Assembly (NCBI RefSeq): GCF_008806595.1
Contig: NZ_VZRB01000007.1
Span: 1 to 64,000 of the forward strand
Length of the DNA: 64,000 nt
From: Streptomyces luteolifulvus
Lineage (GTDB): Bacteria > Actinomycetota > Actinomycetes > Streptomycetales > Streptomycetaceae
Reading direction: 5' to 3'
In this document: positions 33,642 through 42,515 of the stretch, one piece after another
Numbering within the stretch: the first letter of the stretch is position 1
Layout: each line of letters begins with the position of its first letter
The notes under the pieces: generated by a model
The model's database searches: none
What the model was told of the DNA's origin: nothing
Seen by the model: only the letters and a program-made list of their open reading frames with translations
Position numbers and translations under genes: made by a program

Positions 33642-33657
33642 TGACCACATTAGGTCA
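33642..33657. promoter_or_regulatory. TGACC-N6-GGTCA dyad between exporter and WYL regulator
   Basis: This perfect inverted repeat (33642–33646 and 33653–33657) lies in the 63-bp divergent promoter region. It is a candidate operator for the WYL regulator, inferred from position and symmetry. Confidence 0.45.
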
Positions 33658-33691
33658 GATCATGTCCTAGTTCTGCGGCATCCTCGGATAC

Positions 33692-34657
33692 ATGACGACG
33701 GACACTCCGGCCCGGCTCCTTCAGCTCCTCTCCCTCCTCCAGACGCCCCGCGAATGGCCCGGCGGCGAGCTCGCCGACCGGCTCGGGGTGTCCCGCCGTA
33801 CGGTCCGGCGGGACATCGACCGGCTGCGCGAGCTGGGGTATCCGGTGCAGGCGACCATGGGCGCCGACGGCGGCTACCGGCTTGTCGCGGGCAAGGCGAT
33901 GCCGCCGCTCCTGCTCGACGACGAGGAGGCGGTGGCGATCGCGGTCGGGCTGCGGGCCGGGGCGGGCCACGCGGTCGAGGGGGTGGACGAGGCGTCCGTA
34001 CGGGCGCTGGCCAAGCTGGAGCAGGTGCTGCCGTCGCGGCTCAGACACCGCGTGTCCACCCTCCAGGCCGCGACCACACCGCTGACCAGCGGGGACGGGG
34101 CGAGCATCGCGCCCGAGACGCTGACCGTGATGGCCTCGACGGTGGCCGGACGGGAGCGGCTGCGGTTCGCGTACCGCGCCGGGGACGGCACCGAGTCGCG
34201 GCGGGTGACGGAGCCGTACCGGCTGGTGTCGACGGGGCGCCGCTGGTACCTCGTGGCCTACGACCTCGACCGCGCCGACTGGCGCACCTTCCGCGTCGAC
34301 CGGGTGAGCGAGCCGTTCGCGACCGGGGCGCGGTTCGCTCCGCGGGAGCTGCCGACGGGGAGCGCGGCGGAGTACCTGCGGCGGTCGATGTACCGCCGGC
34401 AGGAGACGTACGAGTTCACCGTCACCTTCGCCGCACCGGCCGACGTGGTCGCCGCCCGGCTGCCGGCCTGGCTCGGCAGGCCCGAGCCGCTGGACGACGG
34501 CACCTGCCGCCTGCGGGCCGAGACCGGGGACTCGGCCCAGTGGCTGGCGGTGCGGCTGGCGATGACGGGGGTCGAGTTCACGGTGCACGAGCCGGAGGAA
34601 CTCCTGCGGCATGTACGGGAGTTGGGCGGGCGACTGGTCCGGGCGGGAGGCGCCTGA
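33692..34657 (+). CDS. YafY-type HTH/WYL-domain transcriptional regulator
   Basis: This is a 321-aa regulator. The N-terminal HTH_11-type winged helix reads LLSLLQTPREWPGGELADRL, then GVSRRTVRRDIDRLRELGYP. The central WYL domain, a ligand/nucleic-acid sensor, starts near RLRFAYRAGDGTESRRVTEP and contains RRWYLVAYDLDRADWRTFRV. A C-terminal WCX-type extension follows (ETYEFTVTFAAPADVVAARL). It is divergent from a DHA2 exporter, which it probably regulates. Confidence 0.9.
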   Translation: MTTDTPARLLQLLSLLQTPREWPGGELADRLGVSRRTVRRDIDRLRELGYPVQATMGADGGYRLVAGKAMPPLLLDDEEAVAIAVGLRAGAGHAVEGVDEASVRALAKLEQVLPSRLRHRVSTLQAATTPLTSGDGASIAPETLTVMASTVAGRERLRFAYRAGDGTESRRVTEPYRLVSTGRRWYLVAYDLDRADWRTFRVDRVSEPFATGARFAPRELPTGSAAEYLRRSMYRRQETYEFTVTFAAPADVVAARLPAWLGRPEPLDDGTCRLRAETGDSAQWLAVRLAMTGVEFTVHEPEELLRHVRELGGRLVRAGGA

Positions 34658-35121
34658 GAAACGGCGCGCCCGAGACGGGCATCGTCGGCCGTTCAACCGT
34701 CAACAGCCGTGCGTAGGGCGGCACTTGGTGGGCCGGTCGGAGGTGTTCGGCCCATGTGACACAATCTGCCATCCGGCGGGCCACCCCGGTGTTCAGGTAC
34801 GGGGTGCCCCGCCGCTCAGCGTGCCCGGGGACACCCGAGACCCTGCCCAGGCCACCCGAGGACGAAAGAGCCGGACCCCGGCGCCCAGGGGGGTGGGGCG
34901 CCGGAGCCCGGCTGGGGGTGAGTCCCGGCGCCGGGGGGAGTGCGTCGGGACGTGGATCAGGGGGCCGGGGGCATGGCCCCGGGCCCGGACTTCAGGGACC
35001 GAAGTCCCGAACTCCTGAGCCCTGAAGACTTGTTCCCATGGCCATGCCGCTTGAAGCGGCGTAACACCGCCATGTTTGCGCGGTCTTTCGCCACCCGGCG
35101 TACGCGGGGCCCCGCCGTGGC
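34658..35121. other. 464-bp gap with GC-rich hairpins
   Basis: No gene is supported in this gap between the convergent WYL-regulator and hrdD genes. It contains a large hairpin at 34870–34912 (outer GCCGG/CCGGC, inner CCGGCGCCC/GGGCGCCGG, 9-nt loop). A second hairpin, GGACTTC/GAAGTCC, lies at 34987–35007 and a small GCCGCT/AGCGGC stem at 35046–35060, the last being the closest terminator candidate for hrdD. Confidence 0.6.
34870..34912. terminator. GC-rich hairpin
   Basis: A 5-bp outer stem and a 9-bp inner stem are separated by a 3×3 internal loop, with a G-rich loop. It could terminate read-through from either convergent neighbour, though it lies over 200 bp from both stops. Confidence 0.4.
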
Positions 35122-36117
<996 letters not shown>

Positions 36118-36202
36118 GCGTGCTCCCTTTGCGATGGTGGTTCAGCGGGTGGTCGTGCAGACGCTCGGCACTCTCCTCGGGTGCCCTGCATCCGATGGAA
36201 AC

Positions 36203-36229
36203 AACGACTGGAATCCGGACAGAATTCCC
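36203..36229 (-). promoter_or_regulatory. SigR-type promoter of hrdD
   Basis: On the minus strand GGGAAT (36229–36224) is followed by exactly 18 bases and GTTG (36205–36202). The thiol-stress sigma factor SigR recognises GGAAT-N18/19-GTT. The transcript would start about 80 bp before the hrdD ATG. hrdD is a known SigR target in S. coelicolor. Confidence 0.8.
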
Positions 36230-36289
36230 AACCCGCCCCCCTATTTTTCTGATCATGCAGTACCCTGTGCCGCCGCAGGAGGAGGCGTG

Positions 36290-36820
36290 ATGCCGTCGGA
36301 ACGTACGGAGGTCCAGGTCAGACCGGGAGCCGAGAGTGACCTCGAAGCCCTCACCGACATCTACAACCACTACGTACGTGAGACGCCCATCACATTCGAC
36401 ACCGCCGCGTTCACTCCGCAGGAGCGCCGCCCCTGGCTGCTCTCCCACCCTGAAGACGGCCCGTACCGGCTGATGGTTGCCGCCGAAGGGGGCTCGCCGG
36501 GCAACGCACAGGAGATTCTCGGCTACGCCACATCCAGCCCTTATCGCGCGAAGCCCGCGTACTCGACCTCCGTGGAGGTGACGGTCTACGTGGCCCCCCA
36601 TGCGAGCGGCCGCGGTGTCGGCACGCTTCTGTACCAGGCCCTCTTCAAGGCGCTCGCCGCAGAGGACGTGCACCGTGCCTACGCGGGCATCGCGCAGCCC
36701 AACGAGGCGTCCGAGCGATTGCACCGGCGGTTCGGCTTCCGGCACGTCGGCACGTACCGGGAAGTGGGCCGCAAGTTCGGCCGCTACTGGGACGTGGCCT
36801 GGTACGAGAAGGGGCTCTGA
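36290..36820 (+). CDS. GNAT acetyltransferase, phosphinothricin acetyltransferase-like
   Basis: This is a 176-aa acetyl-CoA-dependent N-acetyltransferase. The opening VRPGAESDLEALTDIYNHYV, TPITFDTAAFTPQERRPWL, and the acetyl-CoA loop ASGRGVGTLLYQALFKALA match the Pat/Bar/YncA subgroup, which acetylates phosphinothricin, methionine sulfoximine and related amines. GFRHVGTYREVGRKFGRYWD near the C-terminus is also typical. ATG 36290 sits behind AGGAGGAGG. It is divergent from hrdD. The natural substrate is uncertain. Confidence 0.88.
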   Translation: MPSERTEVQVRPGAESDLEALTDIYNHYVRETPITFDTAAFTPQERRPWLLSHPEDGPYRLMVAAEGGSPGNAQEILGYATSSPYRAKPAYSTSVEVTVYVAPHASGRGVGTLLYQALFKALAAEDVHRAYAGIAQPNEASERLHRRFGFRHVGTYREVGRKFGRYWDVAWYEKGL

Positions 36821-36841
36821 GCCCGCACCGAGCACGACGGT

Positions 36842-37633
36842 TCAGCCGAACTGCACCGACCGCTTGGCCATCCCCATCCAGAACCCGTCGATCACGGACC
36901 TCTGCGCGTCCAGCTCGCCCCCGGCCTCCGCCGCGCCCATCGTCACGAAGAGCGGTGCGAAGTGCTCGGTGCGCGGGTGGGCGTAGCGGCCGGCCGGGGC
37001 CTTGTTCAGGAAGTCCAGCAGAGCGTCCCAGTCGCGGGTCTCCAGCGCCCGGCGCCCCCAGTCGTCGAACTCCGAGGACCAGCTCGGCACTCCCCCGCCC
37101 GTGTGCCGCAGCGCGGCCAGGTTGTGGGTGAAGAAGCCGGAGCCGACGATCAGCACGCCCTCCTCGCGCAGGGGCGCGAGCCGGCGGCCGATCTCCATCA
37201 GCCGGACCGGGTCGAGGGTCGGCATGGAGATCTGCAGGACGGGGATGTCGGCCTCGGGGAACATCTCGACCAGCGGGACGTAGGCGCCGTGGTCGAGGCC
37301 GCGGTCCGGGATGTCCTGCACGGGCAGACCGGGGGCGCGCAGCAGCTTGCGGACGGACTCGGCGAGTCCGGGGGCGCCGGGGGCCGCGTACCGCACCTGG
37401 TAGTAGTGCTCCGGGAAGCCCCAGAAGTCGTAGACGAGCGGGACGGGCTCCGTGGCGCCGAGGGCGAGCGGGGCCTCCTCCCAGTGGGCGGAGACCATGA
37501 GGATCGCGGTGGGGCGCGGCAGGGCGGCGGACCAGGCGGCGAGCTGGCCGGGCCAGATCGGGTCGTCCGCCAGGGGCGGGGCGCCGTGACTGAGGTAGAG
37601 AGCGGGCATCCGCTCCTGGATGGCGGCGGACAT
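36842..37633 (-). CDS. class III extradiol dioxygenase-type enzyme (LigB/DODA family)
   Basis: This 263-aa protein resembles 4,5-DOPA dioxygenase-type enzymes (YgiD/DODA), which bind a divalent metal and open aromatic rings. The metal/active-site histidines appear in YLSHGAPPLADD, MVSAHWEEAPLAL, DHGAYVPLVEMFPEAD, and FFTHNLAAL. WGFPEHYYQVRY is also typical. ATG 37633 is preferred over upstream in-frame starts, which add a non-homologous stretch. It is divergent from a MarR regulator, which probably controls it. Confidence 0.88.
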   Translation of the reverse strand: MSAAIQERMPALYLSHGAPPLADDPIWPGQLAAWSAALPRPTAILMVSAHWEEAPLALGATEPVPLVYDFWGFPEHYYQVRYAAPGAPGLAESVRKLLRAPGLPVQDIPDRGLDHGAYVPLVEMFPEADIPVLQISMPTLDPVRLMEIGRRLAPLREEGVLIVGSGFFTHNLAALRHTGGGVPSWSSEFDDWGRRALETRDWDALLDFLNKAPAGRYAHPRTEHFAPLFVTMGAAEAGGELDAQRSVIDGFWMGMAKRSVQFG

Positions 37634-37725
37634 GGCGGCTACTCCCTGGGAAGACATCACTTGCTGAGAAGACACGTGCCGAAGCACTCGGCACTACACA
37701 TGCGGACTACCCGTCCCGCGCTTAC

Positions 37726-37737
37726 TTGAACTCTCAA
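37726..37737. promoter_or_regulatory. TTGA-N4-TCAA dyad, candidate MarR operator
   Basis: TTGA-ACTC-TCAA at 37726–37737 sits in the AT-richer 172-bp region between the divergent dioxygenase and MarR genes. MarR-family proteins commonly bind such TTGA/TCAA dyads. Inference only. Confidence 0.45.
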
Positions 37738-37805
37738 AGTGTCTGCTGCAGAGCCTACGCCTCATTCGTTTAAGTTTCAAGGAGAATTCTCGTACAGTGG
37801 AGTAC

Positions 37806-38321
37806 ATGAACACCGCATCCGCATCCGCCTCCGCTGAGGAGCCTCGCTGGCTCACCGACGAGGAACAGCTCGTGTGGCGCTCCTACATCGAGGCCTCCAC
37901 CCTCCTGGAGGACCACCTCGACCGCCAGCTGCAGCGGGACGCGGGCATGCCGCACATCTACTACGGACTCCTCGTCCAGCTCGCCGAGTCCCCGCGGCAC
38001 CGGCTGCGGATGACCGAGCTGGCCATGTCCGCGAAGATCACCCGCTCCCGCCTCTCCCACGCGATCGCGCGCCTGGAGAAGAACGGCTGGGTGCGGCGCG
38101 AGGACTGCCCCTCCGACAAGCGGGGGCAGTTCGCGGTGCTGACCGAGGAGGGCCACGACGTCCTGCGGCGGACCGCGCCGGGCCATGTGACCGCCGTACG
38201 GCAGGCGGTGTTCGAGCGGCTCACCCCGGAACAGCAGAAGTCCCTCGGCGAGATCATGCGGATCCTCGCCGAGGGACTTCAGCCGGCCGAGGCCGGTGCG
38301 GACCTGCCCTGGCTCCGCTGA
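37806..38321 (+). CDS. MarR-family transcriptional regulator
   Basis: This is a 171-aa winged-helix repressor. The helical dimerisation N-terminus WRSYIEASTLLEDHLDRQLQ leads to the HTH (LRMTELAMSAKITRSRLSHA, then IARLEKNGWVRRE) and a charged wing DCPSDKRGQFAVLTEEG. MarR proteins respond to phenolic or lipophilic ligands, which suits a neighbouring aromatic-ring dioxygenase. ATG 37806 is chosen; GTG 37797 is three codons upstream. Confidence 0.9.
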   Translation: MNTASASASAEEPRWLTDEEQLVWRSYIEASTLLEDHLDRQLQRDAGMPHIYYGLLVQLAESPRHRLRMTELAMSAKITRSRLSHAIARLEKNGWVRREDCPSDKRGQFAVLTEEGHDVLRRTAPGHVTAVRQAVFERLTPEQQKSLGEIMRILAEGLQPAEAGADLPWLR

Positions 38322-38342
38322 ACGCGTCACCAGGGCAGGTCC
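38300..38342 (+). terminator. stem-loop overlapping the MarR stop codon
   Basis: A perfect 13-bp stem, GGACCTGCCCTGG (38300–38312) and CCAGGGCAGGTCC (38330–38342), has a 17-nt loop containing the stop codon of the MarR gene. Confidence 0.65.
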
Positions 38343-38350
38343 TTCAGGGT

Positions 38351-38385
38351 CGTACGTGCGGAGCGTCCCCATCCCCGCACGTACG
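38351..38385. terminator. bidirectional terminator between MarR and MFS genes
   Basis: A perfect 11-bp stem, CGTACGTGCGG (38351–38361) and CCGCACGTACG (38375–38385), has a 13-nt loop between two convergent genes. Confidence 0.75.
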
Positions 38386-38444
38386 CAGGGGCCGAAGGGG
38401 TACGACCGGACGGTCGCCGTGGGCGGGCTCGGTGAGCCCAGGGC

Positions 38445-39992
38445 TCAGTGGGCGACCACCGGCACCGCCACCTGGTCCTCGGCACCCTCGCCCTCGGTCG
38501 ATCCGGCCACCGTGGTGCTGCCCGGGCGGCCGGTGTTGATGAAGGTCGCGGCGATCGTGGCGGCGATCACCAGGATGCCGACGGCGAACCAGATCGCGTT
38601 GGTGTAGCCGTGCACCTGACCCTGCAGCTGGACCAGCTGCTGCTGGGACCGCGAGGCGGCACCCGCGATGTGGTCCTCGATGTACGCGGTCGTCGCCGAG
38701 GCGGCGATCGTGTTCAGCAGGGCCGTACCGATCGCGCCGCCCACCTGCTGCGAGGTGTTGACCATCGCGGAGGCGACACCGGCGTCACGCGGCTCGACCC
38801 CGGTCGTGGCCAGGGACATGGCCGGCATGAACGCCGTACCCATGCCGAGGCCGAGCAGCACCATCGACGGCAGGATCACGCCGGTGTACGAGGAGCCGAT
38901 CTCCAGCTGGGTCAGCAGCAGCATGCCCACCGACGCGACCAGGAAGCCCGGAGCCATCAGCAGGCGCGGGGCGACGCGGGTCATCAGACGGGTGCCGATC
39001 TGCGTCGAGCCGACCATCATGCCCGCGATCATCGGCAGGAAGGCGAAGCCGGTCTTGACCGGCGAGTAGCCCTTCACGATCTGCAGGTAGTAGGTCAGGA
39101 AGAGGAACAGGCCGAACATCGCGATGATCGCGAGGCCGAGGGAAAGGTAGACACCCCCGCGGTTGCGCTCGGTGACGACGCGCAGCGGCAGCAGTGGAGC
39201 CTTCACCTTGGCCTCGGTGAGGATGAACGCCGCGAGCAGGACCGCCGAGGCGATGAACATGCCGATCGTCACGGAGTCGCCCCAGCCGTCGGACTCGGCG
39301 CGGGTGAAGCCGTAGACCAGAGCGACCAGACCGAGGGTGGACAGGACGACGCCCGGGATGTCGAGCGGCGAACGGTTGCGGCCGCCCTCCGGCTCACGGA
39401 TGACGAAGTACGCGCCCGCCGCCGCTATGACCGCGAACGGGATGTTGACGAAGAACGTCCAGCGCCAGTCCAGGTATTCGGTGAGGACACCGCCGAGGAT
39501 GAAGCCCACGGCGCCGCCGCCACCCGCGATCGCGCCGTAGATACCGAAGGCCTTGGCCCGCTCCTTGGCCTCCGTGAACATCACGGCGAGCAGCGAGAGC
39601 GCGGCGGGCGCGAGCAGCGCGCCGAACGCGCCCTGAAGGGCACGGGCGCCGAACATCATCGCCTCGTTGGTGGCCGCACCGCCGAGCGCGGAGGCGCCGG
39701 CGAAGCCGACCAGACCCGCGACGAAGGCGCGCTTGCGGCCCCAGAGGTCGGCGATACGTCCGCCGAAGAGCAGCAGACCGCCGAAGGCGAGGGCGTAGGC
39801 CGTGACGACCCACTGACGGTTGCCGTCCGAGATCCCCAGGTCCTGCTGGGCGGACGGAAGGGCGATGTTCACGATGGTCGCGTCGAGCACGACCATCAGC
39901 TGGGCCAGCGCGATGAAGACGAGCGCTTTCCAGCGGTTGGCGTCGAGAGCGCCGGCGGTGCCGGCCTGAGCCTTTGAGGCTGTTTCAGACAT
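38445..39992 (-). CDS. MFS transporter, DHA2 drug exporter family
   Basis: This is a 515-aa exporter with 14 predicted helices. TM1 has LDATIVNIALPSAQQDLGIS (motif D1), motif A is GGRIADLWGRKRAFVAGLVG, and the TM5 antiporter motif lies around GAIAGGGGAVGFILGGVLTE. The C-terminal tail is acidic. The start is ATG 39992; GTG 40004 is possible. A TetR gene lies upstream on the same strand, separated by a 167-bp repeat-rich gap, and is the probable regulator. Confidence 0.9.
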   Translation of the reverse strand: MSETASKAQAGTAGALDANRWKALVFIALAQLMVVLDATIVNIALPSAQQDLGISDGNRQWVVTAYALAFGGLLLFGGRIADLWGRKRAFVAGLVGFAGASALGGAATNEAMMFGARALQGAFGALLAPAALSLLAVMFTEAKERAKAFGIYGAIAGGGGAVGFILGGVLTEYLDWRWTFFVNIPFAVIAAAGAYFVIREPEGGRNRSPLDIPGVVLSTLGLVALVYGFTRAESDGWGDSVTIGMFIASAVLLAAFILTEAKVKAPLLPLRVVTERNRGGVYLSLGLAIIAMFGLFLFLTYYLQIVKGYSPVKTGFAFLPMIAGMMVGSTQIGTRLMTRVAPRLLMAPGFLVASVGMLLLTQLEIGSSYTGVILPSMVLLGLGMGTAFMPAMSLATTGVEPRDAGVASAMVNTSQQVGGAIGTALLNTIAASATTAYIEDHIAGAASRSQQQLVQLQGQVHGYTNAIWFAVGILVIAATIAATFINTGRPGSTTVAGSTEGEGAEDQVAVPVVAH

Positions 39993-40100
39993 GGAGGTAC
40001 CCACTTCGGGACTTCGTGACGAAATAAACCGGAGAACGGTGTCGTGAGGGACGGCTGGTATCAGTGACGGGCGAGGCGCCCGGATCCAATCGGTCGAGCC

Positions 40101-40165
40101 AGGGTCAGGGTCAGGGCCAGGTCGGTTCAGGTCAGGTCGGTTCAGGTCAGGTCAGGTCGGTTCAG
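40101..40165. repeat. GGTCAGGTCGGTTCA-type repeats downstream of tetR
   Basis: There are several overlapping copies of GGTCAGGTCGGTTCA and its sub-repeat GGTCA in the gap between the tetR stop (40172) and the MFS start. The array ends 6 bp from the tetR stop codon. Confidence 0.75.
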
Positions 40166-40171
40166 GGGATC

Positions 40172-40825
40172 TCAGGTGGCGCACCCTCCGCGCAGGTCCC
40201 CCATGGTCGCGGCCGTGCCCGGGAGGGTGGAGCGGGCCGGGGCCCGCAGTCCGTCCAGGAACAGCTGCAGGTGCCGGTGCACGAAGCGGTCATGGCTGAG
40301 GCAGCCGGTGCCGGCCGGCGGTCGGCTGAGCTGGGCCACGGCGACCATCAGGTCACCCACGCCCACGTCGGTGCGGAGCTGTCCGGCCGCCCTGGCGCGG
40401 TCCATGAGCTCCTCGACCAGCTGCTCGACGCGCTCCCGCGCGGCTTCCAGGTCGGGGTGGTGCTTGTCGAAGGTGCTGGCGACCATCGGGCACAGCGCGC
40501 TGATCCGCTCGTCGGCGGAGGCGTGCACGAAGCGCTCCAGCGCCTCGAACGCGTCGCCGGTCTCGGCGAGCGCCCGCTTGGCAGCCTCACCCGTCCGGTC
40601 CATGACCGAGCAGACGACCTCGCGGACCAGAGCGTCGCGGTCCGGGAAGTTGCGGTACACCGTGGCGTTGCCGACGCCAGCCCGGCGGGCGATGTCGTCG
40701 AGCGGCACATCGGGGCCGAGCTCGACGAACATCTCGCGGGCGGCGGTGACGATGCGCTCCCGGTTGCGCAGGGCGTCGGCCCGCGGCCGGGTCACCTTTC
40801 GCTGCACGGGGGTCGCGGTCTGCAC
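40172..40825 (-). CDS. TetR-family transcriptional regulator
   Basis: This is a 217-aa regulator. The N-terminal HTH is intact (NRERIVTAAREMFVELGPDV, then PLDDIARRAGVGNATVYRNF). The C-terminal ligand domain begins after PDRDALVREV. GTG 40825 is preferred because AGGAG lies seven bases upstream; GTG 40849 is possible. It precedes a DHA2 exporter on the same strand, which it likely represses. A perfect 23-bp tandem duplication lies directly upstream of its start. Confidence 0.9.
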   Translation of the reverse strand: MQTATPVQRKVTRPRADALRNRERIVTAAREMFVELGPDVPLDDIARRAGVGNATVYRNFPDRDALVREVVCSVMDRTGEAAKRALAETGDAFEALERFVHASADERISALCPMVASTFDKHHPDLEAARERVEQLVEELMDRARAAGQLRTDVGVGDLMVAVAQLSRPPAGTGCLSHDRFVHRHLQLFLDGLRAPARSTLPGTAATMGDLRGGCAT

Positions 40826-40837
40826 GGCGTACTCCTG

Positions 40838-40883
40838 GGTCGAGTGGACGGTGGCGCCTTGGTCGAGTGGACGGTGGCGCCTT
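40838..40883. repeat. perfect 23-bp tandem duplication upstream of tetR
   Basis: GGTCGAGTGGACGGTGGCGC-CTT occurs twice without a gap or mismatch, at 40838–40860 and 40861–40883. It lies in the tetR leader, starting 13 bp before the start codon. Confidence 0.9.
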
Positions 40884-40946
40884 CTTGGGTCTTCCGGCCG
40901 GCAATCCGGGGAGGGACTCCCCGTTTCGCGCGGACACAGTTCCAAA

Positions 40947-40963
40947 CGGGGAAACGATCCCCG
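40947..40963. promoter_or_regulatory. CGGGGA-N5-TCCCCG dyad, candidate operator
   Basis: A perfect 6-bp inverted repeat with a 5-bp spacer lies in the 304-bp gap between the divergent tetR and M6 protease genes. It is a plausible TetR operator by size and position. The rest of this gap holds the 23-bp duplication and no gene. Confidence 0.45.
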
Positions 40964-41129
40964 GTTATTTCCCGCCACCGAAGAGATTTGCTGTGACCTG
41001 AGTCACATCACCTCCCGGGCGAGAAACCCACGTTCGGCCTCTCCAGCGCGCGCCCGCCGACCCCTCGACAGAGGGTGATCGAGAGGGTGCAGCCGGTGAC
41101 CGGCGGCTGCCTGGAGCGAAAGGCCGTGC

Positions 41130-42434
41130 ATGCAGCCCCAGCCTGAGGGACCCCGGGTACCGCCGCTCCGCCGCATACGCTCGCGCCGCGTGGCCGCGTT
41201 CGCGTCCGTGACCGCCCTGACCCTCGCGGTCAGCACCTCGGCCGGCACCGGACACCTCACCCAGGGCCGCACCTCGGCCGGGTCCGGGCCGGTCACCGTG
41301 GCACGCTCCACCGCACTCGGTCCCTGCATGATCAACGGCGGCCCGGCCGTCCAGATGTCGGAGGGCGTGCCGACGCCCGGCGGCTACTCCCGCTCCACCG
41401 GCACCGTACGCGCCCTCACCCTGATGGTCGACTTCGCCGACGCACCCGGCCGGGGCAGCGCGCTCGACCGCTTCCACGAGTTCTTCCCGCAGACCCAGCA
41501 GTGGTTCCGCACCAGTTCCTACGGCCGTCTCGACTACCGTCCCGAGACCCCGATCCCCACCTGGCTGCGCATGCCCAAGCCCTTCCGGGAGTACGGCATA
41601 GAACGCGGCGCCCCCTTCGACCCCGGCTACCGCAAGCTGGTCCAGGACATCGTGGCCGCGACCGACGCCGACATCGACTTCCGCTCGTACGACTTCCTGA
41701 ACGTACTGATCACCCCGAACGCCGGACCCTCCGCCCTGGACACGGTCCTGTCGGTGACCTTCGCCGGCAACACGGAGGCACCGGTCGCCGACGGCGTCCC
41801 GGTGGGCAACGCGTCCTTCGTCTACTCCCGCCAGGACGACGGCTCCGGCTCCTACCACCGCACCGGCTACCGCGTCCTGCCCCATGAGAACGGCCATGTC
41901 TTCGGCCTGCCCGACCTCTACACCCAGGAGGGCGGGGGCGCCGTCGGCCACTGGGACATCATGAGCGAGGACTGGGGGGCCAACAACGACCTGCTCGCCT
42001 GGCACAAGTGGAAGCTGGGCTGGCTGGACGCCTCCCAGGTGCACTGCGCTGCGAGACCGGGCACGACGCAGTACACGCTGTCGCCGCTCTCCCGCGCCGG
42101 CGGCGTGAAGCTGATCTTCGTCCCCGTCGACGCCCGCACCGGATACGCCGTCGAACTGCGCACCCGCGGCGGCAACGACGAAGCCGTGTGCCGGCCGGGC
42201 GTGCTGATCTACCGGGTCGAGGCGGACGTCGACACCGGCCAGGGCCCGGTGACGGTGTACGACGCCCGGCAGGACAGCGGAGGCTGCACCCGCAGCCCGA
42301 ACGTCCACGCCGAACTCTCGGACGCGGCGCTCACGCCCGGCGAGGACTTCAGGGACGCGGGCAAGCGGATCCGGATCACGGTGGCGGCGGTGGATGTCAG
42401 GGGGAACTATCGCGTGCTGGTGACGCGGACCTAG
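41130..42434 (+). CDS. secreted M6 family zinc metalloprotease
   Basis: This is a 434-aa secreted peptidase. A twin-Arg-containing basic N-terminus and hydrophobic core (RRVAAFASVTALTLAVSTSA) form the signal peptide. The M6 (immune inhibitor A-like) zinc motif is RVLPHENGHVFGLPDLY, an HExGH-type site with His252, Glu253 and His256, followed by GHWDIMSEDWG, the methionine-turn region. A C-terminal β-rich domain completes the protein. It probably degrades extracellular protein. It is divergent from tetR. Confidence 0.9.
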   Translation: MQPQPEGPRVPPLRRIRSRRVAAFASVTALTLAVSTSAGTGHLTQGRTSAGSGPVTVARSTALGPCMINGGPAVQMSEGVPTPGGYSRSTGTVRALTLMVDFADAPGRGSALDRFHEFFPQTQQWFRTSSYGRLDYRPETPIPTWLRMPKPFREYGIERGAPFDPGYRKLVQDIVAATDADIDFRSYDFLNVLITPNAGPSALDTVLSVTFAGNTEAPVADGVPVGNASFVYSRQDDGSGSYHRTGYRVLPHENGHVFGLPDLYTQEGGGAVGHWDIMSEDWGANNDLLAWHKWKLGWLDASQVHCAARPGTTQYTLSPLSRAGGVKLIFVPVDARTGYAVELRTRGGNDEAVCRPGVLIYRVEADVDTGQGPVTVYDARQDSGGCTRSPNVHAELSDAALTPGEDFRDAGKRIRITVAAVDVRGNYRVLVTRT

Positions 42435-42515
42435 GGCCGGCCTCGGTGTGGGGGGAGGTTCTGGGAGTGGGTCGGATTACGGTAGGGCTGCCGTGACCGC
42501 CGTACCGGAGAAGCG

